Below are positions 1 through 8,536 of a stretch of 64,000 nucleotides of DNA, piece after piece. The notes under the pieces were generated by a model, which made no database searches, was not told where the DNA came from, and saw only the letters and a program-made list of their open reading frames with translations. The translations under genes were made by a program, and so were the position numbers. Within the stretch, counting starts at the first letter, position 1; each line of letters opens with the position of its first letter. The stretch lies in assembly GCF_042731755.1 (NCBI RefSeq), contig NZ_JBHWLR010000001.1, positions 124,001-188,000 on the forward strand, in the 5' to 3' direction. The stretch comes from Promicromonospora sp042731755 (lineage in GTDB: Bacteria > Actinomycetota > Actinomycetes > Actinomycetales > Cellulomonadaceae).

Positions 1-657
1 GACCACCTGCTCGTGGGCGCCCTCCGTGCCGGCGCCGCCCAGGATGGTCACCCTCTTCGCCTCGTTCAGGATCTGCGCCGCGATCCCCAGCTCGTGCTCG
101 CCCGGGCGCACCACGGGCTGGGTCGCCCGGATCGGCGCCGACTTCTTGCGGCCCGCGCTCTCGGCGAGGAACACCTCGCCCGGCACGACGACGACGGCGA
201 CGCCGCGCCGCTCCACGGCGGTGCGCATCGCGATCTCGAGCACCCGCGGGAGCTGCTCGGGCATGCTCACCAGCTCGGTGTAGACGCTGCACTCGCGGAA
301 CAGCTCCTGCGGGTGCGTCTCCTGGAAGTAGGTGCTGCCGATCTCGGCCCCGGGGATGTGCGCCGCGATCGCGAGCACGGGCACCCGGCTCCGGTTGGCG
401 TCGTAGAGCCCGTTGATCAGGTGCAGGTTGCCGGGCCCGCAGCTCCCCGCGCACACCGCGAGCTCGCCGGTCAGGGCAGCCTCGGCGGCCGCCGCGAACG
501 CCGCCGCCTCCTCGTGCCGCACGTGCTGCCAGGTCACCGTGTCGTTGCGCCGGATGGCGTCCGTGAACCCGTTCAGGGAGTCGCCCGGCAGGCCGTAGAC
601 CCGCTCGACCCCCGCGTCCTCGATGATCTCGACGATGGTCTCGGCAACGTTGGTCAT
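1..657 (-). CDS. poxB: Pyruvate dehydrogenase (quinone)/pyruvate oxidase, N-terminal part, runs off the window
   Basis: Thiamine-diphosphate- and FAD-dependent enzyme that in its family oxidises pyruvate to acetate and CO2 and passes electrons to membrane quinone. The first 219 codons are visible, from ATG at 657 to the window edge. The reading matches E. coli PoxB closely along its length: GDSLNGF near residues 25-31, the RHEEAAAFAA segment with the cofactor-activating Glu near 50, CAGSCGPGNLHLINGL near 70-85, and YFQETHPQELFREC. This is the Pyr domain plus the start of the central FAD domain. The FAD, PP and membrane-binding C-terminal parts lie outside the window. It is divergent from the gene at 757. 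Family assignment is firm; quinone versus oxygen as acceptor cannot be settled from this part. Confidence 0.9.
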   Translation of the reverse strand, partial: MTNVAETIVEIIEDAGVERVYGLPGDSLNGFTDAIRRNDTVTWQHVRHEEAAAFAAAAEAALTGELAVCAGSCGPGNLHLINGLYDANRSRVPVLAIAAHIPGAEIGSTYFQETHPQELFRECSVYTELVSMPEQLPRVLEIAMRTAVERRGVAVVVVPGEVFLAESAGRKKSAPIRATQPVVRPGEHELGIAAQILNEAKRVTILGGAGTEGAHEQVV

Positions 658-756
658 GGCGCGAACGTATGCCGGGTCGAATCGGGTCGCAACGTCGGGC
701 GGCAGGTCACCCGCACTTGCCTGGAACGCGCGACGGTCGCGCTCTAGTCTCGGCGT

Positions 757-1758
757 ATGACCTCCTCGCGGGTGTCCGACGACGTGCTGGCGTGGTTGCT
801 CGACAGCGACCCGGCGCTGCGCTGGCAGGTGGAGCGCGACCTGGCACGCGCCCCCGACGCCGTCTGGCGCGCCACCCGGGACCGCGTGGCCACCGAGGGC
901 CTCGGGGCGGGCCTGCTGGCCCGGCAGGACGACGCCGGGACGTGGGCCGGCGGCGCGTTCTTCCCCGCGGGCTTCGACTTCTCCGGACCGGAGGCCCAGC
1001 CCGGCGCCGGGCAGCCGTGGACGGCGACCACGTGGTCGCTCAACACGCTGCGCGAGTGGGGCCTGGACGCCGCCGTGCTGCACGACCGGGACACCGTCGC
1101 GCTGATCTCGGCCAACGCCCGCTGGGAGTACGACGACCTGCCCTACTGGGGCGGCGAGGTGGACGCCTGCATCAACGGGTTCACACTGGCCAACGGCGTG
1201 TGGCTCGGGGCGGACGTCCAGGGCATCGCCGACTGGTTCGTCGCGCACCAGATGGACGAGGGCGGCTGGAACTGCGAGTGGGTCGAGGGGTCGACCCGCG
1301 CCTCGGTCAGGTCCACGCTCAACTCCCTCAAGGGCCTGCTCGCCTACGAGGAGGCCACGGGTGGCACGGACGCCGTCCGCCAGGCGCAGGAGCGGGCCGA
1401 GGAGTACCTGCTTCAGCGGCACCTGATCCGGCGCCTGACCACGGGCGAGCCCGTCGCCGACTGGGTGTTCCGGCTCGCCTACCCGTTCCGGTCGTTCTAC
1501 GACGTGCTCAGCGCCACCGACTACTTCCGCGCGGCCGCCGAGCTCCGCGGCACGCCGCCCGACGCGCGGGTCGCGGAGGCCGTCGAGCTGGTCCGCGCGC
1601 AGCGGCAGCCGGACGGCACCTGGCTGCAGGCGCGGCGCCACCCGGGCCGCGTGTGGTTCGAGGTCGACGTCGACGCGGGCCAGCCGTCGAAGTGGCTCAC
1701 GTTCCACGCCGCGCGGGTGCTGGCCTGGTGGGACGACGCGGCCCACGGGAGCTGCTGA
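757..1758 (+). CDS. Prenyltransferase/squalene-cyclase-like alpha-toroid protein
   Basis: 333 residues. The chain is built of helical repeats carrying Q-x-x-DGTW/GGW-type turns (RQDDAGTWAGG near 52-62, HQMDEGGWNCEW near 165-176, QRQPDGTWLQ near 287-296), as in the alpha/alpha toroids of terpene cyclases and prenyltransferases. The DxDD motif of squalene-hopene cyclase is not evident and the protein is about half the length of that enzyme, so a cyclase activity is not supported. Related proteins are annotated as squalene cyclase or hypothetical in actinobacteria. TAGTCT at 745-750 ends 6 nt before the ATG and no Shine-Dalgarno sequence is visible, so the mRNA is probably leaderless. It stands alone between divergent poxB and the GH59 gene. 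Function unknown. Confidence 0.75.
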   Translation: MTSSRVSDDVLAWLLDSDPALRWQVERDLARAPDAVWRATRDRVATEGLGAGLLARQDDAGTWAGGAFFPAGFDFSGPEAQPGAGQPWTATTWSLNTLREWGLDAAVLHDRDTVALISANARWEYDDLPYWGGEVDACINGFTLANGVWLGADVQGIADWFVAHQMDEGGWNCEWVEGSTRASVRSTLNSLKGLLAYEEATGGTDAVRQAQERAEEYLLQRHLIRRLTTGEPVADWVFRLAYPFRSFYDVLSATDYFRAAAELRGTPPDARVAEAVELVRAQRQPDGTWLQARRHPGRVWFEVDVDAGQPSKWLTFHAARVLAWWDDAAHGSC

Positions 1759-1782
1759 GGCGTCCCGGCCGGGCGCCTGATT

Positions 1783-1883
1783 CGATCATTAACGATCAGA
1801 ATGTTGACCCCGTCGTGTGCCGACGCCTACGTTCGGGCTGAGCAGAGCACGGGCCGGTCGTTCAAAACGATCATGAACGATCA
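1783..1883 (+). promoter_or_regulatory. Promoter flanked by two near-identical 16-bp operators, upstream of GH59 gene
   Basis: CGATCATTAACGATCA at 1783-1798 recurs as CGATCATGAACGATCA at 1868-1883 with one mismatch. Each copy contains two CGATCA half-sites in direct orientation. Between them lies a plausible sigma-70 promoter, TTGACC (1804-1809), 18 nt, TACGTT (1828-1833). Operator copies on both sides of a promoter, 85 bp (about eight helical turns) apart, would allow a repressor to loop the DNA. The regulator is not encoded next to it. DeoR-family repressors often read direct repeats, but the family is a guess. Confidence 0.55.
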
Positions 1884-1938
1884 CCGCTGATCGTCCCCCC
1901 GTGCGCCCGGTCCAGTCAACGACGACGGAGAGTGCCCC

Positions 1939-4713
1939 ATGCCACGTCCCCACCGCCGCACGGCCAGATCCACCGCGGTCGCCGCGGTCCTCGTCCTCGC
2001 CGCGGGCGGCCTCCTGGCCCCCAGCGCGAGCGCGAGTGCGCCACGCGACGCGACCACGACGCCGTCGTCGGCCACGACGACCGCCCAGCCGGAACTGCCG
2101 GTGCTCCGCCTCGACGACCCGTCGATCGACTGGCGCGAGCTCCTGGTCGACGGCGACGACGTGGAGCGGCGCGCCGACGGCGACGCGTTCAACACGTTCG
2201 GCGGGTTCGGCTCGGTGTCCTGCAACAACACCTCCAACCTGCTGCTCGACTACAAGGAGGAGCAGCCGGAGGCGTACTGGCGGATCATGCGGATGCTCTT
2301 CGACCCGGTCACGGGCGCGGGGCTCAAGCACATCAAGGTGGAGCTCGGCGCGGACAGCAACAGCTCGTCGGGGGCGGAGCCGGCCACGAAGCGCAGCGCC
2401 GACGAGCCCGCGAACGTGCTGCGCGGCGCGGGCTTCCACTTCATCGCGGACGCGCTGACGATCAACCCCGACGTCGAGACCGAGGCGCTGCGCTGGGGCG
2501 AGCCGTCCTGGACCGGCAACGACCCGGTGAAGCGGTACCAGTGGTACAAGGAGACGATCGACGCCGCGTACGACACGTACGGGGTGGAGCTCGACTGGAT
2601 GAGCCCGTCGCAGAACGAGGTGCGCGGGGCGACCTACCAGGCGTCCGAGCTGGCGTGGACGGTCCGGTTCGCGCAGTGGCTGGAGCGGGACGCCGTGGCA
2701 CCGGACGCCCGGTACGACTACTCGCACATCAAGATCGTGGCGCTGGACTCCTACCGGGAGGGCGACGCCGTCGCGGCGCGGATCCTGGCCGACCCGGCGG
2801 CGCTGGAGCAGATCGACGCCCTGGCGTACCACTACGACATCGTGGGCGGGCCGAACGTCACGCGGCTGAACAAGGAGTTCGGCAAGGAGATCCTGTACTC
2901 CGAGGGCGTGGCCCCGATGATCGACCCGCAGTACCGGGTCGCGGCGGACCCGGCGCGCGGCGGCGTGGGCGGCACGGTCTCGGCCGCCGACATCGCGGAC
3001 CGGTTCATCAACGCCTACCGCTGGAGCGGCGCCGGGAACGACCCCGCGCACATGACGACGTTCCTGTTCCAGCCCGCGGTCAGCGCGATGTACGAGGGCA
3101 CGCAGTACTCGCCCAAGCACCTGGTGCGGGCCTCCGACCCCTGGTCCGGCTACTGGGAGGGCGACGTCGGCCTGGTCGCCGTGCGGCACTTCCACCAGTT
3201 CGTCGGCGACGGCTGGGAGTACGTCGAGGGCGCCACGGGCGGCGACGGCACCAAGGGCGACGGCGGCACGAACGTCGACACCTCCACCCGCACCGTCCTG
3301 ACCGCCCGCACGCCCGCGGACGCCGACGGCGAGGCGCAGTGGTCGCAGGTGCACGCCAACAACACCCGCACCGACCGGTACTTCGAGGTCAAGGTCGCGG
3401 ACCTGGGCCCCGCCGACCGGCCGCTGTACGCGTGGGAGACGCGCGGCCCGGACGCCGGCGAGGCGTACGACGCGAACTACTTCCAGAACACCGGCGTCTA
3501 CGAGCCGGTCCGGACGGAGACGGTCGGCGGCGTCGAGCACGACGTCTACCGCGTGAAGGTGCCCGCGTACTCGATCGTCACGCTGTCGACGCTCGCGCAC
3601 GGCGTCGGAGGCACCACCGAGCCGTACGCGCCGGGCGACTTCGCGCCCGACACCGCGGACACGATCCTGCCGCTGCCGTACCGCGACGACTTCGAGTACG
3701 CCGGGTACCCGGTGACGAAGGTCGGCGGCAAGAAGATGACCTACCTGGAGCGGCGCGGCGGCACCCCGCGGTACACGGCGGACCAGGACGGCGCCTTCGA
3801 GGTGGTCGACGCCGACGGGCGGCGCGGCCACGTGCTGCAGCAGCAGATCAACGCGGGCAACCGCGGGTTCACCTGGAACGTCTGGGGCAACGGGCGCCAG
3901 GACGTGCTCCAGACGGCGGCGCCGTCGACCGTGCTCGGCGACCACCGCTGGGCCGACTACACCGCGGCGGTGGACTTCCGGCTCGACGCCGTGGACCGCG
4001 ACGCGACGCTGGAGAACTTCGCCGGGCTCGGCGTGCGCCAGGTCTACGCCCGCGGCGGCGACCAGGCCACCTACGCGGTCCGCGTGCACGAGGACGGCCG
4101 CTGGCAGCTCCGCAAGCTCGACCAGGTCGTGGCCTCGGGCACTGTCGCCGGGTTCGACGGCGCCCGGTGGCACCGGCTAGCGGTCGAGGCACGGGGGAAC
4201 GTCGTCACGGCGACCCTCGACGACGACCGGCTCGCCCGGTGGACCGACGCCGCGGCCAACCCGGTGCTGACGGGCCGCATCGCGCTGACCAGCGGGTTCT
4301 ACAACACGCAGTACGACAACCTCGCGGTCACCGCCGTGCCGGGGCACGCCTGGGCGTCGGAGAAGATCGACGACTCGGACGCGCGGCTGACCTACCCGGA
4401 CGGCTTCACGTTCACCCAGGCGGGCTACGCCCACTTCAACCGGACGCAGCACGTCCTGAAGGCGGGGCAGTCGGTGGACGTGGCGTTCCGCGGCACCGGC
4501 CTGAACCTGTTCGGCGCCACGGCCGCCGCGACCCTGGAGGTGGCGGTGGACGGCGGGGTGCCCGAGACCGTGCAGGTCGGGCCCGTGGGCACCCGCGAGA
4601 CGTCGTACTGGCTGCATGACCTGGCGAACCGGCAGCACACCGTGGAGATCCGGGTGGTGAGCGGCACGTTCACGCTCGACGGCGTCGACGTGCTGACCCC
4701 GGGACGTTCGTGA
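1939..4713 (+). CDS. Secreted GH59 (galactocerebrosidase-like) glycoside hydrolase with C-terminal lectin-type domains
   Basis: 924 residues. A signal peptide (residues 1 to about 35; RRTARS then a hydrophobic stretch ending in SASA) directs export. The GH-A TIM barrel begins with FGGFGS and carries a Glu in SPSQNE (residue 227) and a second Glu in LYSEG (residue 322), the expected acid/base and nucleophile positions. A beta-sandwich and a lectin-like domain beginning DDFEYAGYP follow in the order seen in animal galactosylceramidase, then a roughly 110-residue extra beta domain. Family members hydrolyse beta-galactosidic bonds; the true substrate here (galactolipid, galactan or other) is unknown. 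Start ATG has GGAGAG upstream. A twin-operator promoter precedes it and a large palindrome follows. It is a distant relative of the enzyme at 21825. Confidence 0.72.
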   Translation: MPRPHRRTARSTAVAAVLVLAAGGLLAPSASASAPRDATTTPSSATTTAQPELPVLRLDDPSIDWRELLVDGDDVERRADGDAFNTFGGFGSVSCNNTSNLLLDYKEEQPEAYWRIMRMLFDPVTGAGLKHIKVELGADSNSSSGAEPATKRSADEPANVLRGAGFHFIADALTINPDVETEALRWGEPSWTGNDPVKRYQWYKETIDAAYDTYGVELDWMSPSQNEVRGATYQASELAWTVRFAQWLERDAVAPDARYDYSHIKIVALDSYREGDAVAARILADPAALEQIDALAYHYDIVGGPNVTRLNKEFGKEILYSEGVAPMIDPQYRVAADPARGGVGGTVSAADIADRFINAYRWSGAGNDPAHMTTFLFQPAVSAMYEGTQYSPKHLVRASDPWSGYWEGDVGLVAVRHFHQFVGDGWEYVEGATGGDGTKGDGGTNVDTSTRTVLTARTPADADGEAQWSQVHANNTRTDRYFEVKVADLGPADRPLYAWETRGPDAGEAYDANYFQNTGVYEPVRTETVGGVEHDVYRVKVPAYSIVTLSTLAHGVGGTTEPYAPGDFAPDTADTILPLPYRDDFEYAGYPVTKVGGKKMTYLERRGGTPRYTADQDGAFEVVDADGRRGHVLQQQINAGNRGFTWNVWGNGRQDVLQTAAPSTVLGDHRWADYTAAVDFRLDAVDRDATLENFAGLGVRQVYARGGDQATYAVRVHEDGRWQLRKLDQVVASGTVAGFDGARWHRLAVEARGNVVTATLDDDRLARWTDAAANPVLTGRIALTSGFYNTQYDNLAVTAVPGHAWASEKIDDSDARLTYPDGFTFTQAGYAHFNRTQHVLKAGQSVDVAFRGTGLNLFGATAAATLEVAVDGGVPETVQVGPVGTRETSYWLHDLANRQHTVEIRVVSGTFTLDGVDVLTPGRS

Positions 4714-4730
4714 CCGGCTGACCCGTGACT

Positions 4731-4788
4731 TCGGTCGGTTGCTTCGAGATCGGTCGGTCGACCGACCGATCTCGAAGCAACCGACCGA
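4731..4788. terminator. 58-bp perfect palindrome between convergent genes, probable bidirectional terminator
   Basis: Every base from 4731 to 4759 pairs with 4788 to 4760, giving 29-bp arms centred on GTCGAC with no unpaired loop beyond the TCGA turn. It begins 17 bp after the GH59 stop and ends 31 bp before the stop of the antiporter on the other strand, so the transcript of either gene would fold it. Internal CGGTCGG units make each arm itself repetitive. No U-tract follows on either side. A protein-binding palindrome is the alternative. Confidence 0.6.
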
Positions 4789-4819
4789 GCTCGGTGAACC
4801 GGGCCCTCAGGGGACGCCC

Positions 4820-6496
4820 TCAGGTGACCGGGCCGCCCCGCATCTCGATGTCGATCTGCGAGGCGTCCAGGGTCGCCAGCACGTGGGCCAGGACGTCGGC
4901 GTCGAACGTGCCGTTGTCGCGGGCGTCCAGCAGCGCCGACCGCTGGGCGGCGATCACCTCGAGGCGGTGCTTCTTGGACACCCCGAACGTCTCGGGCCTG
5001 GGGTCGCGCGTGAGCTCCGGCGGCTCCGGGATGGTCTCGGCGCTGGTGCGCAGCAGCTCGAAGATCCGCGTGCGCTCCGCGTCGTCCCGCTCCCGGACCG
5101 CCGCCTCGTCGACCGGCGGCGTGATGCGGCGCAGCAGCGGCCCGACCGTCCCGCCCTGGACCACGAGCGACAGCAGCGCCACCGTGAACGCGATGAGCAC
5201 GAGGACGGAACGCTGCGGAGTGTCCTCGGGCAGGGTCTGCGCGGCCGCCACCGTGACGGCGCCGCGCATGCCCGCCCAGACCACGGCGGTGCCCTCGCGC
5301 CACCCGAGCGGTTCGCGCAGGAAGTAGTCGATGTCGGCCAGCACCCGGGTGATCCGGACCGAGAGCCGGTCGAGGTCCCGCTCCGTCGCCCGGCGGGGAC
5401 CGCGCCGCTCCTGCATCCGCTCGAAGGTGTCCTGCTTGCCCTCCGGGGTGCTCAGCTCGTCCTGCATGCCCAGCAGCCGGTCCTGCATGCGTTCGCCGCG
5501 CCGGACGCGCCGGTCGAGCGCCGCGAGCAGCGGCGCGACGTAGGCCGCGCGCACCAGGAGCGTCAGCGCCAGGGCGCCGGCCGCGACGAGCACCGCGGGC
5601 CCGACGCCGGCGAGGTCCTGCTCCACGGCCGTCACCACCGACCGGAGCTGCAGGCCCATCGTGAGGAACACCGCGCCCTCCAGGACGAGCTCGACGGTGC
5701 GCCAGTTCTGCGTGTCCGACAGGCGGTTCTGCGGGGACAGCTCGCGCGGCGAGCGGAACCCGGTCACCAGGCCCGCGACGACGGCCGCGACCAGCCCGGA
5801 CGCGCCAAGCGCCTCGGCCGGCACCGCCGCGACGAACGGGACCGTGAACGAGATGACGGTGTTCACGGTCGGGTCGGTGACGCGCCGTCGGACCGCGAGG
5901 TTGACCGCCCCGACGAGCACCCCCACCAGGAGCGCCACGACCACCGACCAGGCGAAGGTGCCGACCGCGCCCCAGAACGAGAACGACGCCGCCGTGGCGA
6001 CGATCGCGGTGCGGAGCAGCACGAGCGCCGTCGCGTCGTTGAGCAGGCTCTCGCCGTCGAGCAGCGCCACGACGCGCTTGGACACCGGGGTGCGCCGGAC
6101 GATCGAGGTCGCCACGGCGTCGGTCGGGCTGACCACGGCCCCCAGGGCGACGCCCCAGGCGAACCCGAGCCCGGGCAGGACCAGCATGAAGAACAGCCCG
6201 AGCAGCAGGGAGGTCGCCACCACGAGGAGCACGGACAGGCCGCTGATCGCCCCGAACTCCCGCCGGAAGTTCATGGCCGGCATCGACACGGCCGCCGAGT
6301 AGAGCAGCGGCGGCAGCACGCCCGCGAGGATCCACTCGGGGTCGATGTGCACGGCCGAGAACATGGGCAGGAAGCTCGCCCCGACGCCCACGGCCACCAG
6401 GACGAGCGGGGGCGCGATCCCCACGCGCGGGCCCAGCACGGACGATGCGGCGATCACCAGCAGGGCGCTCACGATCGCGACGAGAGGTTCGGTCAC
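4820..6496 (-). CDS. Monovalent cation/proton antiporter, CPA1 (NhaP-like) family
   Basis: About 558 residues with 11-12 hydrophobic segments in the first 400 residues. It carries the CPA1 signatures SPTDAVA and ESLLNDATALV, which contain the ion-binding Asp and the Asn-Asp pair. The roughly 150-residue hydrophilic C-terminus, rich in charged residues, is the usual cytoplasmic regulatory tail. It would exchange Na+ or K+ for H+ at the cell membrane. I place the start at GTG 6496, directly before the first membrane helix (VTEPLVAIVSALL). Another in-frame GTG lies at 6526 and would add a ten-residue polar leader; neither has a good Shine-Dalgarno sequence. Monocistronic, ending at the shared palindrome 4731-4788. 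Confidence 0.88.
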   Translation of the reverse strand: MTEPLVAIVSALLVIAASSVLGPRVGIAPPLVLVAVGVGASFLPMFSAVHIDPEWILAGVLPPLLYSAAVSMPAMNFRREFGAISGLSVLLVVATSLLLGLFFMLVLPGLGFAWGVALGAVVSPTDAVATSIVRRTPVSKRVVALLDGESLLNDATALVLLRTAIVATAASFSFWGAVGTFAWSVVVALLVGVLVGAVNLAVRRRVTDPTVNTVISFTVPFVAAVPAEALGASGLVAAVVAGLVTGFRSPRELSPQNRLSDTQNWRTVELVLEGAVFLTMGLQLRSVVTAVEQDLAGVGPAVLVAAGALALTLLVRAAYVAPLLAALDRRVRRGERMQDRLLGMQDELSTPEGKQDTFERMQERRGPRRATERDLDRLSVRITRVLADIDYFLREPLGWREGTAVVWAGMRGAVTVAAAQTLPEDTPQRSVLVLIAFTVALLSLVVQGGTVGPLLRRITPPVDEAAVRERDDAERTRIFELLRTSAETIPEPPELTRDPRPETFGVSKKHRLEVIAAQRSALLDARDNGTFDADVLAHVLATLDASQIDIEMRGGPVT

Positions 6497-6540
6497 CCGA
6501 CCCAGTGTGCGGCCGGCCGGGGGCACCCGCCCGGCCGCGC

Positions 6541-6600
6541 GTCACGGACGCCGGCCGCGCGTCACGGACGGTGGCCGCCCGTCACGGACGGTGGCCGCCC
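6541..6600. repeat. Three tandem 20-bp repeats abutting a stop codon
   Basis: GTCACGGACGGTGGCCGCCC is present twice exactly (6561-6580 and 6581-6600). A copy with 3 changes lies at 6541-6560, and a truncated fourth starts at 6601, where its TCA supplies the stop codon (minus strand, 6602-6604) of the phosphoesterase gene. The array fills the short gap between that stop and the antiporter start. Confidence 0.85.
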
Positions 6601-6601
6601 G

Positions 6602-7126
6602 TCACGGCACGGTGGTCAGCGGGTACGCGATCCCCGTCCCGGCATCCACCAGGGCGGCCCGGCTCAGCGTGCCGGTGAGCGGCACGATCTCGTAGACCGC
6701 CTCCAGCACCAGCGGCGTCTGGTCGAGCCGGGCGCGGGTGGCCACGGTGACGTGCGGCGTCCAGACGCCGGGCACGTAGTGCTTGTGCAGCTCGTCGTCG
6801 GTCGCGCCGAGCGCCGCGACCACCCGCTCCTGGCGGGCCGCGAGCACGCTCGTCACCGCCGGGACCAGGCTCATCCGGCCCCGGCGGAACGCACCGACGG
6901 CGTCGAACCGCACGGTCGTGGGTCCGGCGTCGGGCAGGGCCTCCATGGCGGCGCGCACCTTGTCCAGGTCCCAGGAGCGCAGCACCGCCAGGGAGAGGTG
7001 CGGCACGTGCCGGCGGTGGGTGTGGCTCGCGAGCGTGGGCACGCCCTGGTCCTCGAGTCGCTGCCACAGCCGTCGCAGGACCCGCTCGGTGGGCCTGTCG
7101 AAGAGCAGGCAGACGGCCAGCGCCAC
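6602..7126 (-). CDS. 2H phosphoesterase / 2'-5' RNA ligase-like (LigT) family protein
   Basis: 174 residues with two H-x-S/T-x signatures, HLSL near residue 43 and HVTV near residue 125, spaced as in the duplicated 2H phosphoesterase fold. The family includes RNA 2',3'-cyclic phosphodiesterases and RNA ligases; the exact substrate cannot be read from sequence. The start is GTG at 7126. A TAGGCT box (plus-strand 7133-7138) ends 6 nt upstream and there is no Shine-Dalgarno sequence, so the transcript is probably leaderless. Twenty-one bp separate it from the upstream transporter gene, but its own promoter box suggests independent expression. Confidence 0.8.
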   Translation of the reverse strand: MALAVCLLFDRPTERVLRRLWQRLEDQGVPTLASHTHRRHVPHLSLAVLRSWDLDKVRAAMEALPDAGPTTVRFDAVGAFRRGRMSLVPAVTSVLAARQERVVAALGATDDELHKHYVPGVWTPHVTVATRARLDQTPLVLEAVYEIVPLTGTLSRAALVDAGTGIAYPLTTVP

Positions 7127-7147
7127 GAGGACAGCCTAGGACGGTGC

Positions 7148-8434
7148 CTACCGCACCTGCTTGACCCGGGTGACGCTGATCGCGCCCAGGACGCCGAGGA
7201 AGGCGCCGGTGAGGAAGAGACCCGGATAGCCGAACGCGGCGATCAGGCCGGGCGCCGCGACCGGGATCAGCGACTGGGGGAGCGACTGCGCGAGGTTGGC
7301 CACGCCCAGGTCCTTGCCCGCGGTGTCCGAGCTGGGCAGCACGTCCGCGATGAGGGCCAGCTCGACGGCGAAGAACGCGCCCAGACCCGCGCCGAGCACC
7401 AGCTCACCAAGGAACACCACCTCGATCGACGGCGCCAGCGCGATCACCGTGAGCCCGACGATGGCGATCGCCGCAGAGATGATCACGAACGGCTTGCGGC
7501 GCCGGAGCCGGTCGGAGAGCCAGCCGAGCAGGGGCGCGACGAGGACGATGCCGACCGCGTTGGCGAGGATCGCCTGGAAGACCAGCGTGGGTGCCTCGGC
7601 GTCGGACACCCCGAACTGCGCGATGAGGAAGTACGTGAGATAGCTGGTCGCGGTGAACTGCGTGGTGGTCAGGAAGAACCGCGTGAGCCACGCCCAGCCG
7701 AAGTCCGGGTTCTTGCGCGGGTCGAAGACGAACGAGCCGAGCAGGGCCCGCAGGCCGAAGGGCTCCCGGGTGCGCTCGGTGCGGGCCCTGTCCTTGACGG
7801 GCGCCACCATGACGACCATCAGCACCACGCCGATCAGGCTGGGCACCAGGTACTGCACCAGTCCGGCCGGGAAGAGCTGCACGAGGAACGTCGCGGCGAC
7901 GCCGCCCACGTTCTGCGCCAGGCTGATGAACGACGCCACCCGACCGCGCCGTTCGGGACCGACCTGGTCCGGGAGCATGGCCACGAGCGCCGCGAGCGCG
8001 AAGTTCAGGCCGACCTGCGCGATGCTCCAGCCCACGAGCACCAGCGGCACGTTCGGTGCGAAGGCGATGATGACGATCCCGGCGTAGCCGACGGCGGCCC
8101 CCGAGAAGATCCACGGCTTGCGCATGCCGAGGCGGCTGGTCGTCCGGTCCGAGAACCGTCCCGCCAGGGGGTTGGCGATCAGCGAGAAGACCGCGCCGAC
8201 GCCGAGGACCAGGCCGAGGTCGGCGGCGGAGTTGTCCAGGTCCAGCTCGCGCAGCCGCAGCGCGATGGTGATGACGAGCGGCGGGACGAGGGCGATCGAG
8301 AATCCGAGGATCGCCAGCGGGATCGCGACCTGGGGATAGCGCGAGCGCAGTGTCCCGGCGGACGCCGGGGTCGGGGGAGCGGCGACGGCCGTCGGGCCGG
8401 CGTCGGTGGGCACGGGATGGGGGTTCTCGTCCAC
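7148..8434 (-). CDS. MFS transporter, sugar (SLC45/GPH-like) type
   Basis: 428 residues with 12 predicted membrane helices and a cytoplasmic loop near residue 230 between the two six-helix halves. The loop 2-3 signature GRFSDRTTSRLGMRKPW and its second-half equivalent GWLSDRLRRRKP resemble sucrose/glucoside proton symporters. GTG start at 8434 with a GAGAGAAG ribosome site. A TetR-type operator (8492-8523) overlaps the -35/spacer of a promoter TTCCAC, 17 nt, TACGTT (-10 at plus-strand 8485-8490). The same operator precedes the alpha-mannosidase, which points to uptake of a mannoside or of mannose-containing oligosaccharides; that substrate is inferred. Confidence 0.85.
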   Translation of the reverse strand: MDENPHPVPTDAGPTAVAAPPTPASAGTLRSRYPQVAIPLAILGFSIALVPPLVITIALRLRELDLDNSAADLGLVLGVGAVFSLIANPLAGRFSDRTTSRLGMRKPWIFSGAAVGYAGIVIIAFAPNVPLVLVGWSIAQVGLNFALAALVAMLPDQVGPERRGRVASFISLAQNVGGVAATFLVQLFPAGLVQYLVPSLIGVVLMVVMVAPVKDRARTERTREPFGLRALLGSFVFDPRKNPDFGWAWLTRFFLTTTQFTATSYLTYFLIAQFGVSDAEAPTLVFQAILANAVGIVLVAPLLGWLSDRLRRRKPFVIISAAIAIVGLTVIALAPSIEVVFLGELVLGAGLGAFFAVELALIADVLPSSDTAGKDLGVANLAQSLPQSLIPVAAPGLIAAFGYPGLFLTGAFLGVLGAISVTRVKQVR

Positions 8435-8491
8435 GTCGACTTCTCTCTGCGAGCATTCCGGGCTGCGGTGCCCGGGCAGGAGTCAACGTAA

Positions 8492-8523
8492 CACCAAAAA
8501 GTTCCGCGTGGAACTTTTTGGTG
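8492..8523. promoter_or_regulatory. TetR-type operator O1 (transporter side)
   Basis: A 32-bp palindrome with CACCAAAAAGTTCC on the left arm, its exact complement on the right and one mismatched central pair. It shares its core (AAAAGTTCC, CGTGG, CTTTT) with 9275-9298. It lies between the end of the tetR gene and the start of the transporter and covers the transporter's -35 region. Confidence 0.8.
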
Positions 8524-8536
8524 ATCCCGGTCGGTG

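Noticed and set aside
757..1758. Assignment as a true squalene-hopene cyclase
   Set aside because: The DxDD motif is missing and the length is about half; only the toroid repeat is supported.
4739..8491. Very long plus-strand open frame (1,250 codons) opposite the antiporter, phosphoesterase and transporter
   Set aside because: Composition is R/H/Q/E-rich with no domain, and it is antisense to three clear genes; it is a GC-skew shadow.
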